Source: Spirosoma linguale DSM 74 | Lineage (GTDB): Bacteria > Bacteroidota > Bacteroidia > Cytophagales > Spirosomataceae | Direction of reading: 5' to 3' | Length of the DNA stretch: 64,000 nt | Assembly (NCBI GenBank): GCA_000024525.1 | Contig: CP001769.1 | Location: forward strand, 2,838,001-2,902,000 | The notes under the pieces: generated by a model | Seen by the model: only the letters and a program-made list of their open reading frames with translations | The model's database searches: none | What the model was told of the DNA's origin: nothing | Translations under genes and position numbers: made by a program | In this document: piece after piece, positions 53,147-61,656 of the stretch | Position numbering within the stretch: the stretch's first letter is position 1 | Layout: the number at the start of each line of letters is the position of its first letter

Positions 53147-55945
53147 ATGAACCGACTTCTTCTACTCCTCCTCATTTGCCTTCTCACTGTCATTGACACC
53201 CTTGCCGGAACAATCCGTGGACGGGTCATTGATGCAACCACTGGCCAAACCGTTATTGGGGCTACGGTACAAATTGAAAACACAAACTACGCTACGGTTT
53301 CGGGGCTCGATGGCTCGTTCCTTATCAAAAGTATTCCCGCTGGGTCCTATAAAATTCGAATAAGCTATGTGTCTTACCAGACACTCTCCCGTAATGTTGT
53401 TCTGACAACTAACGACGAGACGGTAACGATTGACTTGCCCCTCGAAACGGAAACCAGCCGGGAGATTACCGAAGTGACCGTAAAAGCAAAGCGAGAGGGG
53501 TCAAGTGACCTGACCGCCCGCGACCTCGAACGGAATGCGCTACAGGTTACCAACATCGTTTCGGGACGGACCATCGAACTATCGCCCGACTTGACGGTCG
53601 CCAATGTCATTCAACGCGTATCCGGTATTTCGATTGAGCGGAACAGCAATGGCGATGGGCAGTATGCCATTCTGCGGGGTATGGACAAACGCTACAATTA
53701 CACGCTCGTTAACGGAGTTAAAATTCCAAGCCCCGACAATCGCTACCGGTACGTACCACTCGATATTTTCCCGTCCGAACTCCTCGACCGGCTGGAAGTG
53801 TACAAGGCCCTGACCCCGAGTATGGAAGGCGACGCCATTGGCGGAGCTATCAACATGGTCATGAAAGACGCGCCGGATCGCCCTACGGTTCTGGCCAATC
53901 TGGCTACGGGTTATAGTGAGCTGTTCATGAACCGGCCGTTTGTTCGTTTCGATGCAGCACAAATCAACAGCAAGTCGCCCTATGAGCAGTTTGGTAATCA
54001 ATACAGCACCAAATTTTCGGACTTCGGCAAAGGCTCATCCACTTATACTACCCAAAGTCCACCGCCCAACCTGATTGGTAGCTTCGCCATTGGTAACCGC
54101 TTCCTCGACCGCCGTTTCGGTATCATGCTGGCGGGTAGTCTGCAAAACACGTACCGGGGCAGCAACAGCCTGTTTTTCAATGGCGATGTAGTTGATACAC
54201 TGCGCGGCATTACCCTCAACAAGCAAAGTGAGCGGCAGTATTCGGAGTTGCAAACGCGGTATGGCCTGCACGCTAAAATGGACTTCCGCGTCAACCGCGA
54301 CGGCGGACCGGAAAACAATAAAATCCAGTGGTTCAACGCCCTGATCAGCCTGACCAACCAGCAGATACGGGAAACGAAATCGACGGAACTGGGGATCGGT
54401 GGCTTCGACCCGGCACTCGGTAACGCAACCCTAGGCTTTGAAACCCGCTCCCGACTTACGAAACAGAAAATTTATACCAGCACCCTTCAGGGTACACATC
54501 AGCTGACGCCCATTTTTGGCGTAACCTGGTCGGCGGTTTATTCGCTGGCTACCAATGAAGTACCCGATCAAACGAACATCTCTCTGCTGGGTATCCGCAC
54601 CAATTTTGTGGAGACCCGAACAACCGTTCAGGATGGAGCCCGCCGATGGGAGCATAACTCGGATACTGATCTGGCCGGATACCTGAATCTGAACCTGAAA
54701 ACAACCCTGGCCGGTATTGACGTTGAGTGGATGGCAGGTGGACTTTTCCGGGATAAGCAGCGTACTAATTTTTACAATAACTACACCATTCGGCCAGCGA
54801 ATCCCTTTGCCAAATACGGTGTCGACTTCACCAGCTATAACCAGATCGTTTATTCCGTGCAGAATCCACTGGGTTCGGTAGCTTCGGCGCTCAACTACGA
54901 CGCCACTGAAAAGACCACCTCGGGCTATCTGCAATTTCGCACGACCGACCAGCCGCTCGAAGTAACCGGCGGGGTTCGTATCGAGCATACCGATCAGGGC
55001 TACGCCATGAAATTCCCGATTGGGGAAGACCAGCCCACCGGCAGCCAGATTTACACCGATGTTTTACCGAGCCTGCACTTCCGGTACCGTCCCAACGAAC
55101 GCACGAACTGGCGGTTGTCGTACTTCCGGTCGCTGAACCGGCCTGGCTTCTTTGAAATCGTACCGTACCGAATCGTCAACGAAGAATACCAGGAACGCGG
55201 CAACCCCAATCTGAAACGTGCCCTCGCCAATAACGTCGACCTGCGGTACGAGTTTTTCCCCCGACCGCTGGAGCAGTTCATGGTGGGCGCGTTTTACAAA
55301 GGTATTCAGGACCCCATTGAGTACACGCTCCAGAAAGACGCCATTCGTGGTCAGGATCTGTATTATGGACCGGGTAACTTCGGCAATGCAACCAACGTTG
55401 GTCTCGAACTCGATGCCATCAAATACTTCCGGCAGTGGGGTATCAAGGCGAATTATACCTACACGAATTCGAGCATCACAACGCCCAAATCGAAGCGAAT
55501 CAGAAACGCACAGGGCGATTTGCAAACGATCACCGTTAATCAGACCCGATCGCTCTATGGCCAGTCGGCGCACGTAGCCAACCTCTCTTTGCTCTACAAA
55601 AACAGCGAACACGGGCTGGATGGCCAACTCGCGGCCAGTTATACCGGCCGTCGTATCAATACAGTATCACAGTTTGTCGACAACGATCTGTACCAGAAAG
55701 CTTTTATCCAGATGGATGCCTCAGTCGAAAAACGGCTGGGCAAAGCCAGCGCAGGCAAGTCTTCATCGGGTTTCCTGCTGTTCATCAAAGCCAACAACCT
55801 GCTCAATACGCCCACGGAGATTTTCATCAACAACCAAAGTAGCCGGAATTCGGATGTGCCGAATCAGGATGTGTCGGGCAAGACGCTCATCCGACGTGAT
55901 TTTTACCAGCGCTCGTATGTACTGGGCGTACGCTATAAACTATAA
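53147..55945 (+). CDS. TonB-dependent outer-membrane receptor of the phytase locus
   Basis: The 932-residue receptor starts at the ATG at 53147 (MNRLLLLLLICLLTVIDTLA); the frame begins at a TTG 12 bp earlier. After the signal come a carboxypeptidase-like domain (about 20-105; IRGRVIDATTGQTVIGATVQ), the plug (LTVANVIQRVSGISIERNSN, GDAIGGAINMVMKDAP) and a large barrel ending in SYVLGVRYKL. It belongs to the FhuA/CirA-like Bacteroidota group and not to the SusC group. Gene order with a beta-helix lipoprotein 27 bp and a phytase ~1.4 kb downstream suggests uptake of phytate or its breakdown products. Confidence 0.93.
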   Translation: MNRLLLLLLICLLTVIDTLAGTIRGRVIDATTGQTVIGATVQIENTNYATVSGLDGSFLIKSIPAGSYKIRISYVSYQTLSRNVVLTTNDETVTIDLPLETETSREITEVTVKAKREGSSDLTARDLERNALQVTNIVSGRTIELSPDLTVANVIQRVSGISIERNSNGDGQYAILRGMDKRYNYTLVNGVKIPSPDNRYRYVPLDIFPSELLDRLEVYKALTPSMEGDAIGGAINMVMKDAPDRPTVLANLATGYSELFMNRPFVRFDAAQINSKSPYEQFGNQYSTKFSDFGKGSSTYTTQSPPPNLIGSFAIGNRFLDRRFGIMLAGSLQNTYRGSNSLFFNGDVVDTLRGITLNKQSERQYSELQTRYGLHAKMDFRVNRDGGPENNKIQWFNALISLTNQQIRETKSTELGIGGFDPALGNATLGFETRSRLTKQKIYTSTLQGTHQLTPIFGVTWSAVYSLATNEVPDQTNISLLGIRTNFVETRTTVQDGARRWEHNSDTDLAGYLNLNLKTTLAGIDVEWMAGGLFRDKQRTNFYNNYTIRPANPFAKYGVDFTSYNQIVYSVQNPLGSVASALNYDATEKTTSGYLQFRTTDQPLEVTGGVRIEHTDQGYAMKFPIGEDQPTGSQIYTDVLPSLHFRYRPNERTNWRLSYFRSLNRPGFFEIVPYRIVNEEYQERGNPNLKRALANNVDLRYEFFPRPLEQFMVGAFYKGIQDPIEYTLQKDAIRGQDLYYGPGNFGNATNVGLELDAIKYFRQWGIKANYTYTNSSITTPKSKRIRNAQGDLQTITVNQTRSLYGQSAHVANLSLLYKNSEHGLDGQLAASYTGRRINTVSQFVDNDLYQKAFIQMDASVEKRLGKASAGKSSSGFLLFIKANNLLNTPTEIFINNQSSRNSDVPNQDVSGKTLIRRDFYQRSYVLGVRYKL

Positions 55946-55972
55946 CAAGTCATTACTAACCAATTAATTAGC

Positions 55973-57274
55973 ATGAAAAAAGTACTAATCCTGGCCGCGT
56001 TCTCGGCGGCATTGCTGGCGGGTTGCTCCAAAAGCACCGATACGACCACTACCGTTACGCCGACACCGGTTCCGGTGGTAAAAGAAGCGGTATCGGGCGA
56101 TGTGTCCGGCACCTGGGCCAAAGGGAGTACCTACAAAATTACCGGGCATTTGCAGGTACCTACCAGCCAGTCGCTGGTGATTGAAGAAGGTGTAAACATC
56201 GTGTTCAGCGACTCGACCGTTAAGCCGGAGATGATCGTCCGGGGAAATCTTTACGTGATGGGCACATCGGCAAATCCAGTGAAATTTACGGTGCCCGATG
56301 CCTGGAAAACGACGGCCAACCAATGGGGTAATTTATGGGGTGGTATCATTGCCGCGCCAACCTGTGCTGAAATGCTGATCGACAACGCCATTCTTGAATA
56401 CGGTGGTGCAGTAACCACCGAAAGCTCGCCCTCGGTGAAAGCTGGTCTTTATAAAGCAGCCGCCGGAAACCACGTACCTGCCGTCAACTACTCCAATGTG
56501 AACGGCAAGCTGGTAATTGTCAATAGCCGGTTGAACAACCAGAACGAAGATGGTTTCTATGTTGAAGGTGGTAAAGTGATCATCGCCAATAACAAAATCT
56601 ACACACAGGGCGTATCGGGTGGCGATGCCATCAACATTAAATCGGGCGTCCAGGCCGATGTGGCCTTCAACCTGGTTTATAGCCCAAACACAAACGCGCT
56701 TAAACTCTCCAATTCCGGCGACCGGTCGCCACAAGCATACATTGTTGCCTATAACAACACAATTGTGAACGCGGGCTGGCGCCGACCAACGATCAAAGGC
56801 GGTTCGATCTGGATAGAAGTTGGTGTAAGGGCCGATTTGTATAACAACCTGCTGGCCAATGACCGGTTTGGGGTTAAGCGTGATCCTAAGAATGCCGAAG
56901 ATCCTCGCTCGAAGGTCAGCAACAACCTGTACTACGGTTATACGCAGGATGGCGTTACGGGTTTCCAGCCTTCGCCTGCGCCAATCCCCCCCTCTACACT
57001 TTTACCTGAAATCCTGGCCGGCACCAACGACGTCATCAGCAAAACCGTTGGCGATAACGATCCGAAATTTGTGAACTATCCGCTTGCCACCGAGTCTAAA
57101 AATGCGGTGTTCAACACGGCCTGGGATTTCCGGCTACAGAGCGGTTCGCCAGCCATTGGCAAAGGCACCACAAGTTTCACCCGGCTCTATGCCGACGGGC
57201 TTTCCTTCGCGAATGGTACACTGTATAAATCGCCAGCCCCCTCAACAACCATTGGTGCCTTTGGAACCAACTAA
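55973..57274 (+). CDS. Right-handed beta-helix surface lipoprotein
   Basis: The protein has 433 residues and a lipoprotein signal (KKVLILAAFSAALLAGCSKS, lipidated Cys18). A threonine/proline linker (TDTTTTVTPTPVPVV) follows. The body shows parallel beta-helix rungs: GSTYKITGHLQVPTSQSLVI, VNGKLVIVNSRLNNQNEDGF, GGKVIIANNKIYTQG, and YIVAYNNTIVNAGWRRP. Such helices bind or cut polysaccharides, but no lyase residues are visible to me. Its position between a TonB receptor (27 bp upstream) and a phytase (85 bp downstream) implies a surface binding role for the receptor's ligand. Confidence 0.8.
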   Translation: MKKVLILAAFSAALLAGCSKSTDTTTTVTPTPVPVVKEAVSGDVSGTWAKGSTYKITGHLQVPTSQSLVIEEGVNIVFSDSTVKPEMIVRGNLYVMGTSANPVKFTVPDAWKTTANQWGNLWGGIIAAPTCAEMLIDNAILEYGGAVTTESSPSVKAGLYKAAAGNHVPAVNYSNVNGKLVIVNSRLNNQNEDGFYVEGGKVIIANNKIYTQGVSGGDAINIKSGVQADVAFNLVYSPNTNALKLSNSGDRSPQAYIVAYNNTIVNAGWRRPTIKGGSIWIEVGVRADLYNNLLANDRFGVKRDPKNAEDPRSKVSNNLYYGYTQDGVTGFQPSPAPIPPSTLLPEILAGTNDVISKTVGDNDPKFVNYPLATESKNAVFNTAWDFRLQSGSPAIGKGTTSFTRLYADGLSFANGTLYKSPAPSTTIGAFGTN

Positions 57275-57359
57275 GTGAGTGGCAACAAATCAAAACCGGG
57301 TTACGCTGAGTAGAACCATAAAATCCACTCGGCGTAACTCGCTGGAATACTCTTTCTAC

Positions 57360-58382
57360 ATGAAACACCACCTGCCGTTACTCTTTATCTTTTTTTTTGT
57401 TTCCTGCCAGTCAACAGCCCAGAAAGTTGTTCAGCCGGTTTTTATTACCGATACCGTCCGGCATGACACCGACGACCCCGCCATCTGGATTAACCCGGCC
57501 GATCCGGCCAAAAGTCTCGTTATTGGTACCGATAAGGACCAGGACGGCGGCTTGTATGTATTTGATCTGAAAGGTAAGATCGTGCGTGAGGTTCACGACC
57601 TTAAACGTCCCGATAATGTAGACGTGGCCTATGGGCTGATACTGGGCGGCAAACCAACCGATATTGCCGTTACTACCGAACGATTTACGCATAAGCTCCG
57701 AATATTCTCATTGCCCGACATGAAACCCGTCGACAACGGTGGCCTCGACATGTTTGTAGGCGATACCGGAGAAGGGTTCCGGGATTTGATGGGCATTGCG
57801 GTCTATAAAAACCCAAAAGGCATTCTCTATGCCATGGTAGGCCGTAAATCCGGCCCGACAGACGGCTCATACATTGGCCAGTATCAACTCGAAGACGATG
57901 GCGTCGGACAGATTAAGGCTACGCTGATCCGGAAGTTCGGTCAGTACAGTGGCAAAAAGGAAATCGAATCCATCGCCGTGGATAACGAATTAGGCTTTGT
58001 TTATTATTCCGACGAAGGCGTTGGTGTCCGGAAGTACTATGCTGACCCTGAAAAAGGGAGTCAGGAATTAGCACTTTTTGCAAAAACGGGCTTTGCTGAA
58101 GACCATGAGGGTATTTCTATCTACAAAACAGGCCCCAAAACTGGTTTTATCCTGGTGTCAGACCAGGGGGCCAATCAGTTTCACATCTTCAAACGCGAAG
58201 GGGAACCCGGCAACCCGAATGAGCACAAACTTGTCAAAATCGTTAAAGTAGCGGCCCAGGTAAGCGACGGCTCCGACGTAACGAACGTTCCTCTTGGCAA
58301 GCAGTTTCCCCACGGCCTGTTCGTGGTTATGTCAGAAGGCAAAACTTTCCACTACTACCGCTGGGAAGACATTATTAAATGA
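57360..58382 (+). CDS. Beta-propeller phytase (3-phytase)
   Basis: This lipoprotein of 340 residues (signal MKHHLPLLFIFFFVSCQS, lipidated Cys16) hydrolyses phytate. The six-bladed propeller is typical: DTDDPAIWINPADPAKSLVI, GTDKDQDGGLYVFDLKGKI, NVDVAYGLILGGKPTDIAV, KEIESIAVDNELGFVYYSDE, DHEGISIYKTG and SDQGANQFHIFKREGE. Calcium-binding and phosphate-binding acidic residues lie in those loops. I start at the ATG at 57360; the frame begins at a GTG at 57279. It is the last gene of the locus. Confidence 0.93.
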   Translation: MKHHLPLLFIFFFVSCQSTAQKVVQPVFITDTVRHDTDDPAIWINPADPAKSLVIGTDKDQDGGLYVFDLKGKIVREVHDLKRPDNVDVAYGLILGGKPTDIAVTTERFTHKLRIFSLPDMKPVDNGGLDMFVGDTGEGFRDLMGIAVYKNPKGILYAMVGRKSGPTDGSYIGQYQLEDDGVGQIKATLIRKFGQYSGKKEIESIAVDNELGFVYYSDEGVGVRKYYADPEKGSQELALFAKTGFAEDHEGISIYKTGPKTGFILVSDQGANQFHIFKREGEPGNPNEHKLVKIVKVAAQVSDGSDVTNVPLGKQFPHGLFVVMSEGKTFHYYRWEDIIK

Positions 58383-58434
58383 TGTATGATATAGGATGTA
58401 TTGCTTTCGCGTCAGATACATCCTACATCATTTT
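58377..58434. terminator. Hairpin between phytase and lpxH
   Basis: AAATGATGTA..AGGATGTAT pairs with ATACATCCTACATCATTTT, with a 6-nt bulge in the left arm. It overlaps the ends of both convergent genes, including the lpxH stop at 58428. Confidence 0.5.
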
Positions 58435-59210
58435 ACCGCCCACGTTTTCAGGCTTAACTCGCTTCCGTTGAATACGGCGTAGGTTTTGGCGAATACCCAT
58501 TCGCCGAGGTTTACGTAACGACTCGACGGCGTAACGGCCAGATCGAGCGGCAGGTGTCGGTGACCAAAGATGTAATAGTCGTGGTGGCGTTGGGCTTCCA
58601 CCTCACGGCAGTACTGCATGAGCCATTCCCGGTCTTCGCCCAGAAAATGATCCTCTCCTTTCTCCTGATTACTCAGTCGGCTCCGGCGCGACCACGCCTG
58701 AGCCAATCCAACTCCCAGGTCGGGGTGTAGCCAGCGGAACAGCCCGCGGGCCAGCCTGCTCTCAAACACCGTTTTCAGGCGTTTATAAACGAAATCGCCG
58801 GGACCAAGGCCATCGCCGTGGCCGATAAAAAACTGTTTGCCGTTGATGTCGTACCGGCGCGGGTTTCGGTAGACGGGTATGCCCAACTCCTGCGTAAAGT
58901 AATCATTCATCCACATGTCGTGATTGCCGGTGAAGAGGATAATCCGCGTACCGGCATCGGTAAGTTCGGCCAGTTTGCCTTGCAACCGAATAAATCCTTT
59001 AGGGATAGTGTGCTTGTATTCGAACCAGAAATCAAACACATCACCTACCAGAAAAATCACGTCGGCATCGTGTCTGATGGCATCCAGCCAGGCCACCACG
59101 GCCCGTTCACGGTCGAGGCTTTTCTGGATTGACGGCGTACCGAGGTGAAAATCGGACGCAAAATAGACGTTACGGCCAGGGGCAAGCGAAATGGTTTCGA
59201 TATCAGACAT
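58428..59210 (-). CDS. lpxH: UDP-2,3-diacylglucosamine diphosphatase
   Basis: This enzyme performs the fourth step of lipid A synthesis, releasing UMP from UDP-diacylglucosamine at the inner membrane. It has 260 residues. All calcineurin-like metal motifs are present: FASDFHLG (Asp20, His22), LVGDVFDFWFEYK, FTGNHDMWM, FIGHGDGLGPGD and FGHRHLP. It is a single gene on the minus strand, divergent from an unknown envelope protein. Confidence 0.95.
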   Translation of the reverse strand: MSDIETISLAPGRNVYFASDFHLGTPSIQKSLDRERAVVAWLDAIRHDADVIFLVGDVFDFWFEYKHTIPKGFIRLQGKLAELTDAGTRIILFTGNHDMWMNDYFTQELGIPVYRNPRRYDINGKQFFIGHGDGLGPGDFVYKRLKTVFESRLARGLFRWLHPDLGVGLAQAWSRRSRLSNQEKGEDHFLGEDREWLMQYCREVEAQRHHDYYIFGHRHLPLDLAVTPSSRYVNLGEWVFAKTYAVFNGSELSLKTWAVK

Positions 59211-59250
59211 GCATACAGGAATTCGACCGTAAAACTACACAACGATTACC

Positions 59251-59265
59251 GTTCACTCAGTGAAC
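59251..59265. promoter_or_regulatory. Palindrome in the lpxH divergent region
   Basis: GTTCACTCAGTGAAC is a perfect 15-bp palindrome 41 bp from the lpxH ATG and 77 bp from the plus-strand gene. It may be an operator for either gene. Confidence 0.3.
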
Positions 59266-59341
59266 CGGACCAGATGTCGATAAAAAATACATCTTTAATC
59301 ATACCCCTTTCGTTCACCGGACGCTTAATCTCTTTCGGCAA

Positions 59342-60664
59342 ATGAGTAGTCTATCTCGAACACTATCCATCGCACTTTTGCTGACGTGGCCGGGTTACTG
59401 GCTTCGGGCTCAGCAATCGGCACAACTCATTTCCGAACTGGATTCTATTCATAGAGCAATCCTGAGTACCGCCTGCGCAAACCAACAGATAATATCGAAC
59501 AGGGCCATGAACCTGTATCTGTCCGACAGGATCGGGAGTTACCTCGCCGATTATAAAAACCTCTCCTTCTACAAAAACTACGTTACGTTCAACACACGAG
59601 ACGGCGTCTTTTCGCTTAATCATAACTTTTTTCAGGCCTCCGGCATCGACGAGCCCGTCAGATCTTTTCTGGTTGTGGGGATAAAAGCCAATGTAATGAA
59701 CGCCCTGGCGTCGACTTTTACGGACAAACCCTTCGCGAATGAATTGGGTGCTACGCTGAAAAAAGCCTGGATTGGAAAACCGAAAACCACCATTACTACT
59801 TGTCGGGAGAAAAATCTGATGGACATGAAGCGAGCATCTATAGTAAACTTGCTCAAACGTGAGATCGAAAACAAAGAAGCCGACTTCATTCAATCCATTG
59901 ACTCCCTTAACCAGGAAGGACTTTCTGATTCGACCCTGGCGCAAATCAAAGCGGAATTGAACCAGCACTTCTATGCTGATTTATGGGATGAGTTTTCGCG
60001 AAAGTTTGCCTCTTTGCAATACCTTGAACTGGCTGAAACGGCACGGTATAAGCAGATTACTACCCATTGGACGACTCTCAACGCATATTTACCCATTATC
60101 CTGCAGCGCTTTACCGTAGCCAATTCGTATACGCAACCGACAGAAACGAAAAAAAACTATCCGTTTGAGCTGTCACTTGTTCATACACGGTTCTGGGAGT
60201 CAAAAAAGATGGGAAGGTTATTTCTTTCGCTAGAGGGCCGTATTGGCCTGAACAATTCTATACAGAGTTTCTCAAGAGAAACGATCAGCTATAGCCAGTA
60301 TAAAAGTTTAGGGGGCCTCGATACGCTTACCCTGAAACAGCGGGCAATCCAGTCACTTTACATTGGCGACTACACTTCTTTCCTCACACCCACAGCAAAG
60401 ATCAGCTTTGTTTACTACCCGGCAGAATCGCACATTGGCCTGAGTTCATCGCTTGAACAAAACCTGGGCAGCTACCACGCTTTAAACTGGGTGATTGGTA
60501 TTCCGGTGGTATTGATTGACAAAGCCGGAGCTCCGTCGGCCAACTTTGAATTTCAGTTAAACTATTTTGACGTCAATCATTCAATTCTGCCGGGGAGAAG
60601 GGCGACAGACCGCCTTAGTGTCAGCCTGACAGTTGCCGTTCCTTTCAGTAAAATCATTTATTGA
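59342..60664 (+). CDS. Exported protein with barrel-like C-terminus, unknown function
   Basis: I do not recognise the family. The 440 residues start with a signal peptide (SRTLSIALLLTWPGYWLRAQ). The first half is mainly helical (SELDSIHRAILSTACANQQI, KEADFIQSIDSLNQEGL). The second half alternates short strands and is rich in serine and aromatic residues, ending in SVSLTVAVPFSKIIY with a terminal aromatic, as in outer-membrane barrels. A beta-barrel of about eight to ten strands is my reading. It is followed 87 bp later by an unknown lipoprotein on the same strand. Confidence 0.6.
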   Translation: MSSLSRTLSIALLLTWPGYWLRAQQSAQLISELDSIHRAILSTACANQQIISNRAMNLYLSDRIGSYLADYKNLSFYKNYVTFNTRDGVFSLNHNFFQASGIDEPVRSFLVVGIKANVMNALASTFTDKPFANELGATLKKAWIGKPKTTITTCREKNLMDMKRASIVNLLKREIENKEADFIQSIDSLNQEGLSDSTLAQIKAELNQHFYADLWDEFSRKFASLQYLELAETARYKQITTHWTTLNAYLPIILQRFTVANSYTQPTETKKNYPFELSLVHTRFWESKKMGRLFLSLEGRIGLNNSIQSFSRETISYSQYKSLGGLDTLTLKQRAIQSLYIGDYTSFLTPTAKISFVYYPAESHIGLSSSLEQNLGSYHALNWVIGIPVVLIDKAGAPSANFEFQLNYFDVNHSILPGRRATDRLSVSLTVAVPFSKIIY

Positions 60665-60751
60665 TAAGCGGTAGTTGTAAGACAAAAACAACTTAACTAC
60701 TCATCTGGTATGTAAGAAAACGCTAATTTTGGGTTTTCTCAAAATCATCCC

Positions 60752-61522
60752 ATGAAAATCAAATCACTGATACTGGCTTTTCCGGTTTTGTGTTTAGCCT
60801 GCAGCAGCCCCGCTCCTACTACCGATCCTGCTAACCAAATGGACGCCAGCCCGGTACTGGCTAAACAAGTCGCTGGTGTCACCGCTCTGTCAACTGATGC
60901 CAACTACGACGAACCTTGTAATATACTCGGTGAAGAGTATGTTCGCCGAACATTTAATCTGGACGAAACAACGAAACTGGAAGAATCCATCGAGCATTCC
61001 GGTTGCGGATTCGAATGGGCCGGCAACAAAGTTATTGTCTCGTTTGGTGGTAAGCGCCCTTACTCATCTACCTTTCTTGCCGAATATACATTTGACAAAT
61101 TGTTTCAGGGTAAGCCGGCCATTGCCATGACGGAGCCGGTTGAAGCAGCCAATGACTCAACCACCAGCGGTCCTGAAACCGAAGGAACCAACGCGGAAAC
61201 GTCGGCGGAAGCAACTGCACCGGAAGCGGGCAAGCACACAACTGCCGACAATCATCCACAACATGCAGGTGTCACGGCAGCCGCTCCAGCCCTCACCGGC
61301 CATGCAGTGAGCACGGGCCACTTTGAAGCAGTTTCCAATGTAGGCGACAAAGCCGTTTGGGACGCATCAACAGGAGCTATGCACGTTCTGTTCAATAATC
61401 ACATTATCAATGTAACCGTTGAGTCGAAAGACAAGGCCGACGTAAAGAAAGAGCGTGCTCAAAGCCTGGCTGAGGTTTTGATCGACAAAATTTCTGAGAA
61501 CGAGTACGCTAAGCGGTTATAA
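60752..61522 (+). CDS. Lipoprotein of unknown function with low-complexity middle
   Basis: This 256-residue protein has a lipoprotein signal (MKIKSLILAFPVLCLACSSP, lipidated Cys17). Two short domains at about 55-120 and 185-256 flank a low-complexity Ala/Glu/Thr segment (EGTNAETSAEATAPEAGKHT). The first has a cysteine pair (CNILGEEYVRRTF, HSGCGFEW) that could form a disulfide and resembles small secreted DUF-type domains. The second reads VGDKAVWDASTGAMHVLFNN. A -7 element (TAATTTTG at 60724-60731) precedes it, so it is probably transcribed separately. Confidence 0.6.
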   Translation: MKIKSLILAFPVLCLACSSPAPTTDPANQMDASPVLAKQVAGVTALSTDANYDEPCNILGEEYVRRTFNLDETTKLEESIEHSGCGFEWAGNKVIVSFGGKRPYSSTFLAEYTFDKLFQGKPAIAMTEPVEAANDSTTSGPETEGTNAETSAEATAPEAGKHTTADNHPQHAGVTAAAPALTGHAVSTGHFEAVSNVGDKAVWDASTGAMHVLFNNHIINVTVESKDKADVKKERAQSLAEVLIDKISENEYAKRL

Positions 61523-61537
61523 CTGGCATTTCGATAT

Positions 61538-61575
61538 AAAAAAGGGTAGCGGGCGGTGTCTGCTACCCTTTTTTG
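61538..61575 (+). terminator. Intrinsic terminator of the lipoprotein gene
   Basis: AAAAAAGGGTAGC pairs with GCTACCCTTTTTT (13 bp, perfect) around an 11-nt loop, with the T-run inside the right arm. It lies 16 bp past the stop at 61522. Confidence 0.88.
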
Positions 61576-61656
61576 CGTAAATGACCGCCCCGATCAAACC
61601 AATTCGAAATCAACTCTTTCACGTTTAACACCCGTTAACCAAAACTACCGAAGACT

